The notes under the pieces are model-generated. The model saw nothing but the letters and a program-made list of their open reading frames with translations. It was not told the DNA's origin and did not search any database. From an uncultured Haloferula sp. (GTDB lineage: Bacteria > Verrucomicrobiota > Verrucomicrobiae > Verrucomicrobiales > Akkermansiaceae): DNA of 14,286 bases. Below, in pieces: positions 7,093 to 14,276 of the stretch. Positions within the stretch are counted from its first letter, which is position 1. The number at the start of each line of letters is the position of its first letter. The stretch spans positions 1 to 14,286 of the forward strand of contig CAMLOZ010000020.1 in the NCBI GenBank assembly GCA_946481625.1, read 5' to 3'. The position numbers were made by a program, and so were the translations under genes.

Positions 7093-7557
7093 TCAGAAGT
7101 ACTGGCAGTGATCTGCTTGGAGCGCCTTTTCGTTCAGGAACCAGCCGGGATCGACGATTCCGTCCGCCTCGTTGATGAGGTGCTCGGGCGTCACGTCGAA
7201 GGTCATGGTGGCGAGCTGGCAGCCGAAGAGACGGACCTTGCCGGTGCTCTCGAGCAGCTTCAGGAAGTCGGCGATTTCCAGGGGGTCGCCGTCGCGTTCC
7301 AGCCGCTCGCGCAGCCATTGTTCTTCATGGCGGTGCCCGATGCTCATGCGCACATTGCGGAGGCCACCGGGAGTGAGAAGCCTGACCGCCCATAGCGTGA
7401 AGAGGACATCCACTTCCACGCCTGCCGTTGCTTGGGTGTAAGCAAAGGTAAGCGGCGTGAGGACGCGGTCATAGGCATCCTCGCGGATGACGATCGCGAG
7501 TCGCGAGAGCGTCTTGGGCTTTGATCCGGCTTCCGGTGTTTTGAGCAGGGCATTCAT
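7093..7557 (-). CDS. DsrE2-like (DsrE/DsrF/DrsH-like) small protein
   Basis: This 154-aa protein is of the DsrE/DsrF/DrsH-like type linked to sulfur relay or thiol chemistry. Family hallmarks are [20 protein letters not shown] (about residues 18-37), [13 protein letters not shown] (about 49-61) and the cysteine segment [15 protein letters not shown] (Cys113), where family members carry their conserved cysteine. A second cysteine, Cys151, sits near the C-terminus (DHCQYF). The start is ATG 7557, whose ATGA overlaps the stop codon of the upstream methyltransferase. This argues for translational coupling and against a longer start at 7665. It is the last gene of a regulator-methyltransferase-DsrE2 cassette. 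No TusA or rhodanese partner gene is present in the window. The acceptor and physiological role are unknown. Confidence 0.85.
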   Translation of the reverse strand: MNALLKTPEAGSKPKTLSRLAIVIREDAYDRVLTPLTFAYTQATAGVEVDVLFTLWAVRLLTPGGLRNVRMSIGHRHEEQWLRERLERDGDPLEIADFLKLLESTGKVRLFGCQLATMTFDVTPEHLINEADGIVDPGWFLNEKALQADHCQYF

Positions 7558-8642
7558 GGTTTCACGATGTAGTAGTAGTTCTGGATGTCGTGGGGCAGCG
7601 TGTGGCGTTCGACCTGGCGGAATCCGGCATTTGCCAGGAATTCGCGGGTGAGCTGTTCTCCCCACATCGCGCCCACGCCGAGTCCTCCCTGGGCGAGCGA
7701 GACGGTCATGCAGTGGGTGCAGGAAAGGCTGTAGAGCAGTGTACCGATCACATGAGCGGTGTTTTCCGCCACGTTGCTGGAGGCCCCGATGTCCTGCATC
7801 AGGAAAACCCCGTCGGACTTGAGCGCCTTGCGGATGCCCGCGAGCACGTGATCCGGCCGCGCCTGGTCGTGGATCGCGTCGAAGGCGGTGATGAAATCGA
7901 ATGCCGCGGCGGGAGCGGTCCGGTGGAAGTCCGAGAGATCTCGTACTTCAAACCTCACATTCTTCAGCCCGAGTGCATCCGCCTCGTTCTGTGCATCGCG
8001 TGTGGCTTCCGCGCTCAGGTCCCAGCCGGTGAAGCGGCTCTGCGGAAACTGCGAAGCCATCTTGAGCAGCGCCTTGCCGCGGCCGCAGCCGATGTCGAGG
8101 ACATCGATCCCGTTGTGAAGGGCCAGCGAGATACCCGGAACCAGAGGCAGGACGTGATCGAGAAGAGGATCGACGACGGTCTGCTTGCTGTCGCAGGCCA
8201 TTACTTCATGGAAGCGCGGAAAAGCGGAGTAGGGGACGCCGCCGCCGCGATGGAAGCAATCGACGACCTTGTCCTCCACGAAGCCCATCATGCCGACGTA
8301 CTGCGCGAGGTAGGCGAGACTCTCCGCGCCGTTGCCGCCGCCGAGCATCTCGGCCGCCGCGGGAACCAGGGTGAAGACGCTGCCGGTCTCGTCGCAGCTT
8401 GCGATTCCGCCGCAGGTCATCGCGCCGAGCCATTCGCGGACGTAGCGTTCATGGAGCATCGCCTGTGCGGCAAGCTCGTGGCTGGTGGCGGGCCCGGCTT
8501 TCCGCATCGCGGCGAAGAGGCCGGTGCGGTGTCCGATCGAGATCATCACGGCGAGCGCGCCGTGGTTGAGGATGTTCAGGAAGCGGTCCCCGAATTCGTC
8601 GAGCGACTCGGGACTCAGTTTGGTGTCACAGGCAATGCACAT
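7554..8642 (-). CDS. winged-helix / SAM-dependent methyltransferase, paralogue of the TetR-controlled one
   Basis: This 362-aa protein has the same architecture as the plus-strand methyltransferase at 5948-7036. The winged-helix region includes [20 protein letters not shown] (about residues 54-73). SAM motif I is [12 protein letters not shown] (181-192), followed by GWDLS (206-210) and [14 protein letters not shown] (254-267). The C-terminal block [20 protein letters not shown] (305-324) ends near GFRQVERH. It contains more cysteines than its paralogue, including CIAC at the extreme N-terminus and CTHC at 308-311, so metal or thiol chemistry is possible but unproven. It lies 84 bases downstream of the LuxR-type regulator and overlaps the DsrE2-like gene by four bases. 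The substrate is unknown. The start is ATG 8642, with no clear Shine-Dalgarno sequence. Confidence 0.88.
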   Translation of the reverse strand: MCIACDTKLSPESLDEFGDRFLNILNHGALAVMISIGHRTGLFAAMRKAGPATSHELAAQAMLHERYVREWLGAMTCGGIASCDETGSVFTLVPAAAEMLGGGNGAESLAYLAQYVGMMGFVEDKVVDCFHRGGGVPYSAFPRFHEVMACDSKQTVVDPLLDHVLPLVPGISLALHNGIDVLDIGCGRGKALLKMASQFPQSRFTGWDLSAEATRDAQNEADALGLKNVRFEVRDLSDFHRTAPAAAFDFITAFDAIHDQARPDHVLAGIRKALKSDGVFLMQDIGASSNVAENTAHVIGTLLYSLSCTHCMTVSLAQGGLGVGAMWGEQLTREFLANAGFRQVERHTLPHDIQNYYYIVKP

Positions 8643-8726
8643 GGTTTTACGGATGGTGTGCCTGCACCGTGACGCGAAATGCCGCGCCGGAATAGATGTC
8701 GGAAGTACGGTAGCCCGCGGCGGGGA

Positions 8727-10676
8727 CTACGGTAGCTTCAGCCAGCCGCGCGACTGCGCGAGCCCCACCGCTTCCGGGCGCGTGCGGCAACCCAGCCGCT
8801 CCAACAGGCGGCTCACGTGCATCTCCACCGTGCGCGTGCTGAGGCCCATGCGGTCGCCGATTTCCTTGCTGGTGAGACCTGCGGCGAGGAAGGACAGCAC
8901 CTCGCACTGGCGGGGTGTCAGGTCGTTCGCGCCTGCCTTGCCGCCGCATCTCTTGAGAAGTGCGAGCAGCGGCTTGGCACCAAGCTTCGTGGCGAGGGCG
9001 ATCGTTTCCTTCTCCGGCTTTTCCAGGCGGCACTCGATCCACAGCCGCTCCAAGGGCAGGCCCGCCTTCGCCTCCAGCATGGCTGCTTCCCGGAGCGCCT
9101 GGTGGGCGGCATCCGCATCACCCTCCAGCCGGGCTTGTTCCGCGCCGAGGGCACGGAGGGCGGCACGGGCTTCCGGAAGATCGTTGAGCGCCACGATGCG
9201 GCCGAGGATGTCGATGCAATCGGCGAGCTGCGCGCTGTGGCCGCCGTCGGCGTAATGGGCACCGGCGAAGAGAAGACCCGGGATGGCATCGTGAAGGTCG
9301 TCCGTCTCGCGCCAGAGTGCGCGGATCTCGTCGTAGGTGGCGGAGGCCTTTTCCTTGTTGCCGTTGCAATCGTGCCAATAGGCGATCGCCCAGAGATTCA
9401 GGAACTCCATGCCCGCCATGCCTTCCGCGCGCTGATAGACCAGCGCTTCTTCCAGGGTCCGGAGGGCCGGACCGCGTTCCCCGCGGAAGGTGGCGATCAT
9501 GCCCTTGATGGCCAGGGCGATGGCCTTCAGGCCGCGGTGCAACTCCGGTGTCTTTAGTACTTCGCGCGCCGTCTCCAGCGCTTCGGTCCAGTCCCCGGTG
9601 CGGAAGCAGGCGTAGGACAGGCAGCCCATGCAGACCGTTTCCCCGCCGGTATTCGCCTCGCGGCAGTAGCGGATCGCCACGTCGTGCGAGTGCTTCTCCA
9701 GCGCGTAGTGGCCGGCATAGTCGGCAATGTTCGCGCGACGCTTGTAGGCGAAGGCGACCAGTTCCGGGAGATTGTGCTCGATGGCGAGGCGCAATCCTTC
9801 CTCGACCCAGCGCGCCGCCTCCCCGGCCTCGCCCGCCATCGCCGCGACCAGGCCCTTCCAGCCGAGAAGCTCCGAGCGCATCGCCGGATCCCCGGAGCGA
9901 TCGACCGCTCGCTCCACCTTCGCAAGGGCCTCCCTGGCCGCGGCGATGCGGACGCGGTTGGCGAGGTGGTCCACGTGGGCCAGGCCATGGCGGAAGCATT
10001 CTTCCGGCCCGAGCTTCTCCGCCGCCAGCGTTGCCGCTTCGCCCAAGAGCAGGCCCGTCTGCACGGGATCGGAGGAAAGCCCCGCGAGCTGGTGCAGGGC
10101 TTCCGCCCGCAGCCCGTGCCGATCCGTTTCCTTGGCATGGTCGGCGAGTTCCTCCCACGCTTTGCGGGCATGCTCTTCCATGCGGGCGTTTGCCGCGCAG
10201 CGGGCCATCTCGCGCAGCACGCGCACGCGGTCATCGGCCGCTTCGTCCCATGGCCAGATCGCCAGCGCGCGGTCGAGGCAGCGCAATGCCTTCTTGAAGT
10301 TTCCTGCATGGCAGGCGGCCTCGCCCGCGCGGACCCATTGCGCCCGCGCCAGGTCGAAACGATGCGCCGCCTCGAAATGCGCCGCGACCTCGTCTCCCGG
10401 CAGGCGCTGCTGCTTCGCCGCTTCCCCCAGCGCGAGGTGATGATCCCGCGCGCGCGACCATGGGATGCCCCGCGCGATCTTCTTCGGCAGATTCCCTTCG
10501 GCGAACCTGGCCGATGCGGCTTGGCTTCCGTTCACCAGCGTGCCGTCGTCGAACAAGGCGGCGATCGCGGGCTCCGGGATCCCCGAAGCCTTCAGCAGGG
10601 CCAGGGGAAACTCCCGGCCGAGCAAGGCCGCGCGCTCGATGGCAAGCGAGGGGTCCGCCTTGGATACGCGCTTCAT
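8727..10676 (-). CDS. LuxR-type regulator with helical-repeat domain, lacking the ATPase of LAL/MalT-like proteins
   Basis: This 649-aa protein ends in a typical LuxR/GerE DNA-binding domain: NDLTPRQCEVLSFLAAGLTS, then KEIGDRMGLSTRTVEMHVSR and LLERLGCRTRPEAV. Before it lie about 450 residues of TPR-like helices, for example FKKALRCLDRALAIWPWDEA, EAARWVEEGLRLAIEHNLPE and ALRTLEEALVYQRAEG. The first ~60 residues (ERAALLGREFPLALLKASGI) resemble the winged-helix linker that normally follows the P-loop ATPase in large ATP-binding LuxR (LAL) regulators. No Walker A or B is present. An in-frame stop lies directly upstream (10683-10685), and the DNA beyond encodes the divergent HupE-like gene, so the ATPase is truly absent. 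It probably activates or represses the downstream methyltransferase-DsrE2 genes; the signal is unknown. A CMGC pair lies in the middle of the protein. Confidence 0.85.
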   Translation of the reverse strand: MKRVSKADPSLAIERAALLGREFPLALLKASGIPEPAIAALFDDGTLVNGSQAASARFAEGNLPKKIARGIPWSRARDHHLALGEAAKQQRLPGDEVAAHFEAAHRFDLARAQWVRAGEAACHAGNFKKALRCLDRALAIWPWDEAADDRVRVLREMARCAANARMEEHARKAWEELADHAKETDRHGLRAEALHQLAGLSSDPVQTGLLLGEAATLAAEKLGPEECFRHGLAHVDHLANRVRIAAAREALAKVERAVDRSGDPAMRSELLGWKGLVAAMAGEAGEAARWVEEGLRLAIEHNLPELVAFAYKRRANIADYAGHYALEKHSHDVAIRYCREANTGGETVCMGCLSYACFRTGDWTEALETAREVLKTPELHRGLKAIALAIKGMIATFRGERGPALRTLEEALVYQRAEGMAGMEFLNLWAIAYWHDCNGNKEKASATYDEIRALWRETDDLHDAIPGLLFAGAHYADGGHSAQLADCIDILGRIVALNDLPEARAALRALGAEQARLEGDADAAHQALREAAMLEAKAGLPLERLWIECRLEKPEKETIALATKLGAKPLLALLKRCGGKAGANDLTPRQCEVLSFLAAGLTSKEIGDRMGLSTRTVEMHVSRLLERLGCRTRPEAVGLAQSRGWLKLP

Positions 10677-10732
10677 GGCGTCTCAGGAGAGCTTTCCCGG
10701 CTCCGGCAAGTCAATGCGCTCTTTCGCAATCG

Positions 10733-10746
10733 CGCCCGGCCGGGCG
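10733..10746. promoter_or_regulatory. 14-bp perfect palindrome in a divergent promoter gap
   Basis: CGCCCGGCCGGGCG is self-complementary and sits near the middle of the 125-base gap between the LuxR-type regulator and the HupE-like gene, flanked on both sides by ATCG. It could be an operator for either gene. Short GC-only palindromes also arise by chance in such DNA, so this is tentative. Confidence 0.25.
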
Positions 10747-10801
10747 ATCGCGGAATCAAAGCGCTGGAACGGATGCCGGAAGCAGCTAGATCCTCCTCGC
10801 G

Positions 10802-11947
10802 GTGAATCGTTGTCTCCCGGGGAGGTATCTTCCGTTGCTCTTGTGGTTCGTGCTCGCCATCTGCGGCCGACCCGCGGCCGCCCACGTGGTGAACCAGCTC
10901 TACGGCGAACTGCAGGGCGGGGAGGGGACTTGGAAGATGGAGATCCTTTTCGATGCGGGCTATGCCGATCCCGCCTCCCGCAATGATGCCGCCGCGCCGC
11001 AACCGACCCGTGATTGGCTGGTGAAGCTTCCCGCCGCGGAGCACGAGCGCCTGTGCCGGGAGGCGGAGACCTTCCTGCGGGATTCGCTGTCCTTCCGTTC
11101 CGTGGGCCAGCCTTTGGAGTGGAAGGTGTCGTTTCCCGATTTCAAGGCGAGCCCGCCTGACCTCCCCTCGCTCCTGAACGACGGCGCCTACTTCCATGTC
11201 CTCATCGAGCCGGTGACGCCTCGTCCGGGAGAGGTCACGGTGGGCATGGCCTCCGGCGATCATCCGGACCTGGTGGTGAAATTGCCGGTCGGCGGTGACG
11301 GCGGAAACTACCTCACCGTCGCACCGGGCGCGGAGACGCAGCTTGTGAGCGGATCGAGTACCCCGCCGGTGGAAAGCCGGCATCCCGTTTCGGTGGCATT
11401 CACCCAAGGCGTGCTCCATGTCGTGCCGCATGGTCTGGATCACATCCTGTTCGTGCTGGGGATCTTTTTCCTTCAGCGCCGCTGGCGACCTTTGTTCGCG
11501 CAATCGCTGGCGTTCACCGCGGCCCATACCCTCACGCTGGGCCTGGCCGCGGCCTCCGTGGTGAAGGTGCCGGGTTCGATCGTGGAACCGTTGATCGCGC
11601 TCAGCATCACCGCGCTGGCGGTGGAGAACCTGTTCATCTCGGAGGCACGGCCGTGGCGTCTGGTGATTGTCTTCGCCTTCGGCTTGATCCACGGGCTCGG
11701 CTTCGCGGGGGTGCTCTCGACTTGGATCCGCCCGGGCGAAGGGTTCCTGCCCACGCTGGTCTCGGCGAATGTCGGCGTGGAGGTGGGCCAGATCGCGGTG
11801 CTGGCCGTGGCTTGGATTTTGACGATGGGATGGAGCGGAGGCCGGGCGTGGCCACACTTCAGGCGATGGAGCTGCGTGGCCCTCGCCTTGGCCGGGCTCT
11901 TCTGGTTCGTCGAGCGGGTGGGCTGGCTTCCCTGGAGCACCGCGTGA
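10802..11947 (+). CDS. HupE/UreJ-family membrane protein (possible nickel/cobalt transporter)
   Basis: This 381-aa protein has a signal peptide (PLLLWFVLAICGRPAAAH, residues 11-28), a predicted extracytoplasmic domain to about residue 195, then a HupE/UreJ_2-type membrane domain. The hallmark motifs are VPHGLDHILFVLG (208-220), FTAAHTLTLG (238-247), VEPLIALSITALAVENL (261-277), FGLIHGLGFAGVL (293-305) and NVGVEVGQ (323-330). The conserved histidines (about 206, 210, 214, 242, 297) suit Ni or Co binding. The reading frame starts at GTG 10802, which gives the complete signal peptide; there is no Shine-Dalgarno sequence. The gene diverges from the LuxR-type regulator. No urease, hydrogenase or cobalamin gene is nearby to confirm the metal, so transport is a family-based inference. 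Confidence 0.85.
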   Translation: MNRCLPGRYLPLLLWFVLAICGRPAAAHVVNQLYGELQGGEGTWKMEILFDAGYADPASRNDAAAPQPTRDWLVKLPAAEHERLCREAETFLRDSLSFRSVGQPLEWKVSFPDFKASPPDLPSLLNDGAYFHVLIEPVTPRPGEVTVGMASGDHPDLVVKLPVGGDGGNYLTVAPGAETQLVSGSSTPPVESRHPVSVAFTQGVLHVVPHGLDHILFVLGIFFLQRRWRPLFAQSLAFTAAHTLTLGLAAASVVKVPGSIVEPLIALSITALAVENLFISEARPWRLVIVFAFGLIHGLGFAGVLSTWIRPGEGFLPTLVSANVGVEVGQIAVLAVAWILTMGWSGGRAWPHFRRWSCVALALAGLFWFVERVGWLPWSTA

Positions 11948-11972
11948 AAAGAGGCAGGGATGGTTCCCCTCT
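11946..11972 (-). terminator. possible intrinsic terminator after the CDGSH gene, between convergent genes
   Basis: Read on the minus strand, AGAGGGGA pairs with TCCC and CTCT across a four-base loop, with a three-base bulge (TGC), and is followed by a short T stretch. It begins inside the CDGSH stop codon and its T stretch touches the HupE-like stop codon, so the two genes share a very compact 3' boundary. The bulge lowers confidence. Confidence 0.4.
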
Positions 11973-12229
11973 CATGTGCGGTAGCGCTTGTGGGTGCCGT
12001 CGCAGAGCGGCGGGGTCTTGGTGTGCTTGCACTGGCACCACCAGATGGTCGTCTGGACCATGGTCTCGAACTTGACCGGCTGGATGCCGGTGCCCTTGTG
12101 GCTGCCATCACAAAAGGGCGGGTGGCTGGAGCGGCCGCAAGCACACCACCAATGGACGCCGGCCTCAACTTCAAGACCGATCGGCTTGTTGTCGCACACG
12201 AGCGGTTCTTCACCCATGGCAGGCACCAT
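11972..12229 (-). CDS. dual CDGSH iron-sulfur domain protein
   Basis: This 85-aa protein carries two complete CDGSH motifs, each predicted to hold a redox-active 2Fe-2S cluster with three Cys and one His. Motif 1 is CACGRSSHPPFCDGSH (residues 29-44) and motif 2 is CQCKHTKTPPLCDGTH (65-80). The spacing matches C-x-C-x2-(S/T)-x3-P-x-C-D-G-(S/T)-H in both. There is no signal peptide, so it is probably cytoplasmic. Bacterial members are associated with redox, iron or reactive-oxygen homeostasis, but the partner is unknown. ATG 12229 is the longest start; ATG 12217 (MGEEPLVCDN) is equally possible, and neither has a Shine-Dalgarno sequence. It lies 42 bases downstream of a small membrane-anchored protein on the same strand, probably in one transcript. 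Confidence 0.93.
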   Translation of the reverse strand: MVPAMGEEPLVCDNKPIGLEVEAGVHWWCACGRSSHPPFCDGSHKGTGIQPVKFETMVQTTIWWCQCKHTKTPPLCDGTHKRYRT

Positions 12230-12271
12230 GGCAAAGGCCGCCGGAAAAAGCCAGAGGCAATCGACCGGCGA

Positions 12272-12490
12272 TCAATCGAGCGTCGCCACCGGAACGACTT
12301 CGTCCCGGGCCTTGTCCACGGCCGCCACCGGCTTCTCCTTCGCGGCGGGCTTGGAGGCCTTCGCGGAGAGCGGCACGGAGCCGCGGCCGAACTGGGTGTA
12401 GGTATCTACCGGGACATCCTGCAAAAACGTGGCGGTCAACCAGACCGCGAGAAGCGCGGCCGAACCCGTGACAAACAATCGGACTTTCAT
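12272..12490 (-). CDS. small membrane-anchored or secreted protein of unknown function
   Basis: This 72-aa protein begins MKVRLFVTGSAALLAVWLTA, a positively charged start followed by one hydrophobic helix (about residues 5-23). Its tail is hydrophilic and Ala/Lys/Pro-rich, ending DEVVPVATLD. I do not recognise a family. I chose ATG 12490 because a plausible promoter lies just upstream (12555-12582); a longer reading from 12646 would run through it and adds an Arg/Pro-rich leader that looks non-coding. The signal-anchor start makes chance coding unlikely, but conservation is untested. It precedes the dual CDGSH gene by 42 bases and may be its membrane partner (inference). Confidence 0.6.
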   Translation of the reverse strand: MKVRLFVTGSAALLAVWLTATFLQDVPVDTYTQFGRGSVPLSAKASKPAAKEKPVAAVDKARDEVVPVATLD

Positions 12491-12554
12491 CAGGAGGCAA
12501 GGGTGCGGCAGCGGGTGCCGGCGGGAATTGCGGGACGGGCGGTATATGCCGCCG

Positions 12555-12582
12555 ATATCACGCAAAAGTAAAGTATTTTCAA
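12555..12582 (-). promoter_or_regulatory. probable sigma-70-type promoter for the small protein / CDGSH operon
   Basis: On the minus strand TTGAAA (12577-12582) is separated by 16 bases from TGATAT (12555-12560). The stretch is conspicuously AT-rich against its surroundings. Transcription would start near 12548, leaving a leader of about 58 bases before ATG 12490. Confidence 0.5.
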
Positions 12583-12657
12583 TGTCTTGTCCGGGCTCGG
12601 CGGCTCGGTCGCGGGGCGTTCCAGCAGGCGGGGTGCCGCGAGGCAAGCGGAAACCGG

Positions 12658-14094
12658 TTAGCGCGCCAGAACGACCGGGGCGCTGACATTGCCGAATCGG
12701 TCCACAGCACTAACAGCCAGTGCGTCCGGCAGACGCCCGGCGACCGCGGGGAGCTCGATCGACTTGGCTCCTGCGGAAACCACCTTGGCCATGCGCCATT
12801 GGTTGCCGAAGCGAGCCTGGACGGCAAAACGCGCGGTGGCGCGGTCGCCGCTTTGCAATTCGAGATGCACCTCGCCTCCGTTTGCCGCGGCGCTGGCACG
12901 CGGCATGCCCGGAGCCTTCGTGCTGAGCCAGGGCATGGGCGGGACGAGGGCGGCTTGTGAATAAGCATCCTTCGCCAGCAGGTTCGAGATGCCGCCGCGG
13001 TTCTGGGTGAGGCCCTTCACGCTCCAGTGGATGTGGCCGGCCCAGTTCTTGCCGATGCTGCGGGAGAGGCCGACCTGCTTGGTGATCTCGGAGGCGGGGC
13101 GGCCCGGGTCCTCGGAGCTGCCGATGCGGGTGGTGGCGATGCCGGGCCAGACCGGGCGGCTGCCCTGCTGCCGCCACCAAGTGAGAAGGGCGGAGAAGCT
13201 CTGTTTGCGCGGCTGGTCGCGCCAGTAAAGCTGCGGCGCGAGGTAATCGACCCAGCCTTGGGCGAGCCACTTGCGGGCATCGCAGCCGATCTGCTCGTAG
13301 GCATCGATGCCGGCCTCGATTCCGGCGGGCACACCCGGCCGCCAGATGCCGAAGGGCGAGATGCCGACCCGGACCCATGGCTTGGTGCGCTTCACGTCGG
13401 AGTAGAGCTTTTGGACGAAGTCATCGACGATCTTGCGGCGGATGGCGGGGCTGCGGCCGTCGGGAAAGGCGCGGCCGCCATCCGGGTAGGGGTAGAAGTA
13501 GTCGTCGAGGTGGACGCCATCGATGTCGTAGCGCTGGACCACATCGAGGATCGCACCGAAGGCGCGGGCGCGGGTCTCGGTCTGGGCAGGGTCGCACCAG
13601 ACGAGATTGCCGTAGCGCTTGGTGATGTGCGGGGAGGCCTGGCAGACGTGGCTGGAGCAGGTGCCGTGACCGGCATTCGAGAGGGCGCGGAAGGGATTGA
13701 ACCAGGCGTGGACCTCGATGCCGCGGGCGTGGGCCTGGCGGATGCAGTAGTCGAGGGGATCGTAGCCGGGGGACTTGCCCATGGTGCCGGTGAGCCAGGG
13801 GCTCCAGGGTTCCTTCGAGGACTGGTAAACGGCATCGCAATGCGGACGCACCTGGAGGATCAGGGCGTTCATGTTCAGCGAGGCCATGCGGTCGAGGATC
13901 GCGCGCATCTCCGCCTGCTGGCTGGCGGAGGAGAGGCCCTTCTTGCTGGGCCAGTCGATGTTGTGGACGACGGCGGCCCATGCGGCGCGGAATTCGCGGG
14001 CGGGCATCGGCGGCTTCTCGCCCGAGGGGCGGTAGGCTTGGGCTGCGCAAAGGGAGGATAGCAGACAGGCGAGAGCGGCGATCCGGGCGAGCAT
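12658..14094 (-). CDS. secreted GHL10/DUF187-type glycoside hydrolase (DigH/YddW-like)
   Basis: This 478-aa protein has a signal peptide (MLARIAALACLLSSLCAAQA), so it acts in the periplasm or outside the cell. Residues about 33-375 form a GHL10-type TIM barrel. Typical stretches are REFRAAWAAVVHNIDWPS (33-50), MNALILQVRPHCDAVY (75-90), GIEVHAWFNPFRALSN (125-140), YDIDGVHLDDYFYPYP (189-204), VRVGISPFGIWRP (241-253) and VDYLAPQLYW (282-291). The acidic pair in HLDDYFYP is where the family places catalytic or substrate-binding residues. The C-terminal ~80 residues look like a beta-sandwich (ALAVSAVDRFGNVSAPVVLA). E. coli DigH (YddW) in this family cleaves denuded peptidoglycan glycans, so cell-wall remodelling is the best guess; other polysaccharides are possible. 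The gene appears to stand alone. Confidence 0.9.
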   Translation of the reverse strand: MLARIAALACLLSSLCAAQAYRPSGEKPPMPAREFRAAWAAVVHNIDWPSKKGLSSASQQAEMRAILDRMASLNMNALILQVRPHCDAVYQSSKEPWSPWLTGTMGKSPGYDPLDYCIRQAHARGIEVHAWFNPFRALSNAGHGTCSSHVCQASPHITKRYGNLVWCDPAQTETRARAFGAILDVVQRYDIDGVHLDDYFYPYPDGGRAFPDGRSPAIRRKIVDDFVQKLYSDVKRTKPWVRVGISPFGIWRPGVPAGIEAGIDAYEQIGCDARKWLAQGWVDYLAPQLYWRDQPRKQSFSALLTWWRQQGSRPVWPGIATTRIGSSEDPGRPASEITKQVGLSRSIGKNWAGHIHWSVKGLTQNRGGISNLLAKDAYSQAALVPPMPWLSTKAPGMPRASAAANGGEVHLELQSGDRATARFAVQARFGNQWRMAKVVSAGAKSIELPAVAGRLPDALAVSAVDRFGNVSAPVVLAR

Positions 14095-14165
14095 GGTGTT
14101 TAGATGCCTTGAATATCGGGAGCGTGCAAGCGGAGAGGACTAACGGTTCCGGGTGGCCGATCCGC

Positions 14166-14203
14166 CCGTCCGTCCGCGAACCCTAGGGGAAACGGACGGA
14201 CGG
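14166..14203. repeat. tetranucleotide (TCCG/CGGA) inverted repeat forming a hairpin
   Basis: CCGTCCGTCCG (14166-14176) pairs with CGGACGGACGG (14193-14203) to form an 11-bp stem; the right arm continues as CGGACGGA to 14208. The loop contains the palindrome CCCTAGGG (14181-14188). It lies upstream of the glycoside hydrolase gene, in the last 192 bases, where I see no gene. Confidence 0.6.
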
Positions 14204-14260
14204 ACGGATTCGCGGCGCGTGGGAACCTTCAAGGCACGGGCTTGGGGAGGGCGGGCTGCC

Positions 14261-14276
14261 ATCCGTCCATCCATCC
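14261..14276. repeat. short ATCC-type tandem repeat
   Basis: ATCCGTCCATCCATCC is four tandem units of (A/G)TCC. It is related in sequence to the left arm of the hairpin at 14166-14176, which suggests one degenerate tetranucleotide repeat region running to the window edge. Confidence 0.45.

Noticed and set aside
5915..7318. A 467-codon open frame antisense to the first methyltransferase
   Set aside because: It runs across the operator region, the whole sense gene and the convergent hairpin. The sense strand has clear SAM motifs, and this translation is Arg/His/Gly-rich without domains.
7558..7665. Longer start for the DsrE2-like gene
   Set aside because: It would add 36 residues rich in Pro/Arg/His that overlap the methyltransferase 3' end. 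The ATGA overlap start fits the family N-terminus and coupling.
11960..12571. Plus-strand frame of 203 codons across the CDGSH and small protein genes
   Set aside because: It is antisense to two exact CDGSH motifs and has no recognisable domain.
12491..12646. Longer start for the 72-aa membrane protein
   Set aside because: It would read through the probable promoter at 12555-12582 and bury the signal anchor behind a 52-residue Arg/Pro-rich leader.
13027..14061. Plus-strand frame of 344 codons antisense to the glycoside hydrolase
   Set aside because: It is a Gly/Ala/Asp/Val-rich shadow of a gene with a clear signal peptide and GHL10 motifs.
14095..14135. Possible promoter of the glycoside hydrolase gene on the minus strand (TTGCAC near 14122-14127)
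   Set aside because: No matching -10 element at an acceptable distance; too weak to list.
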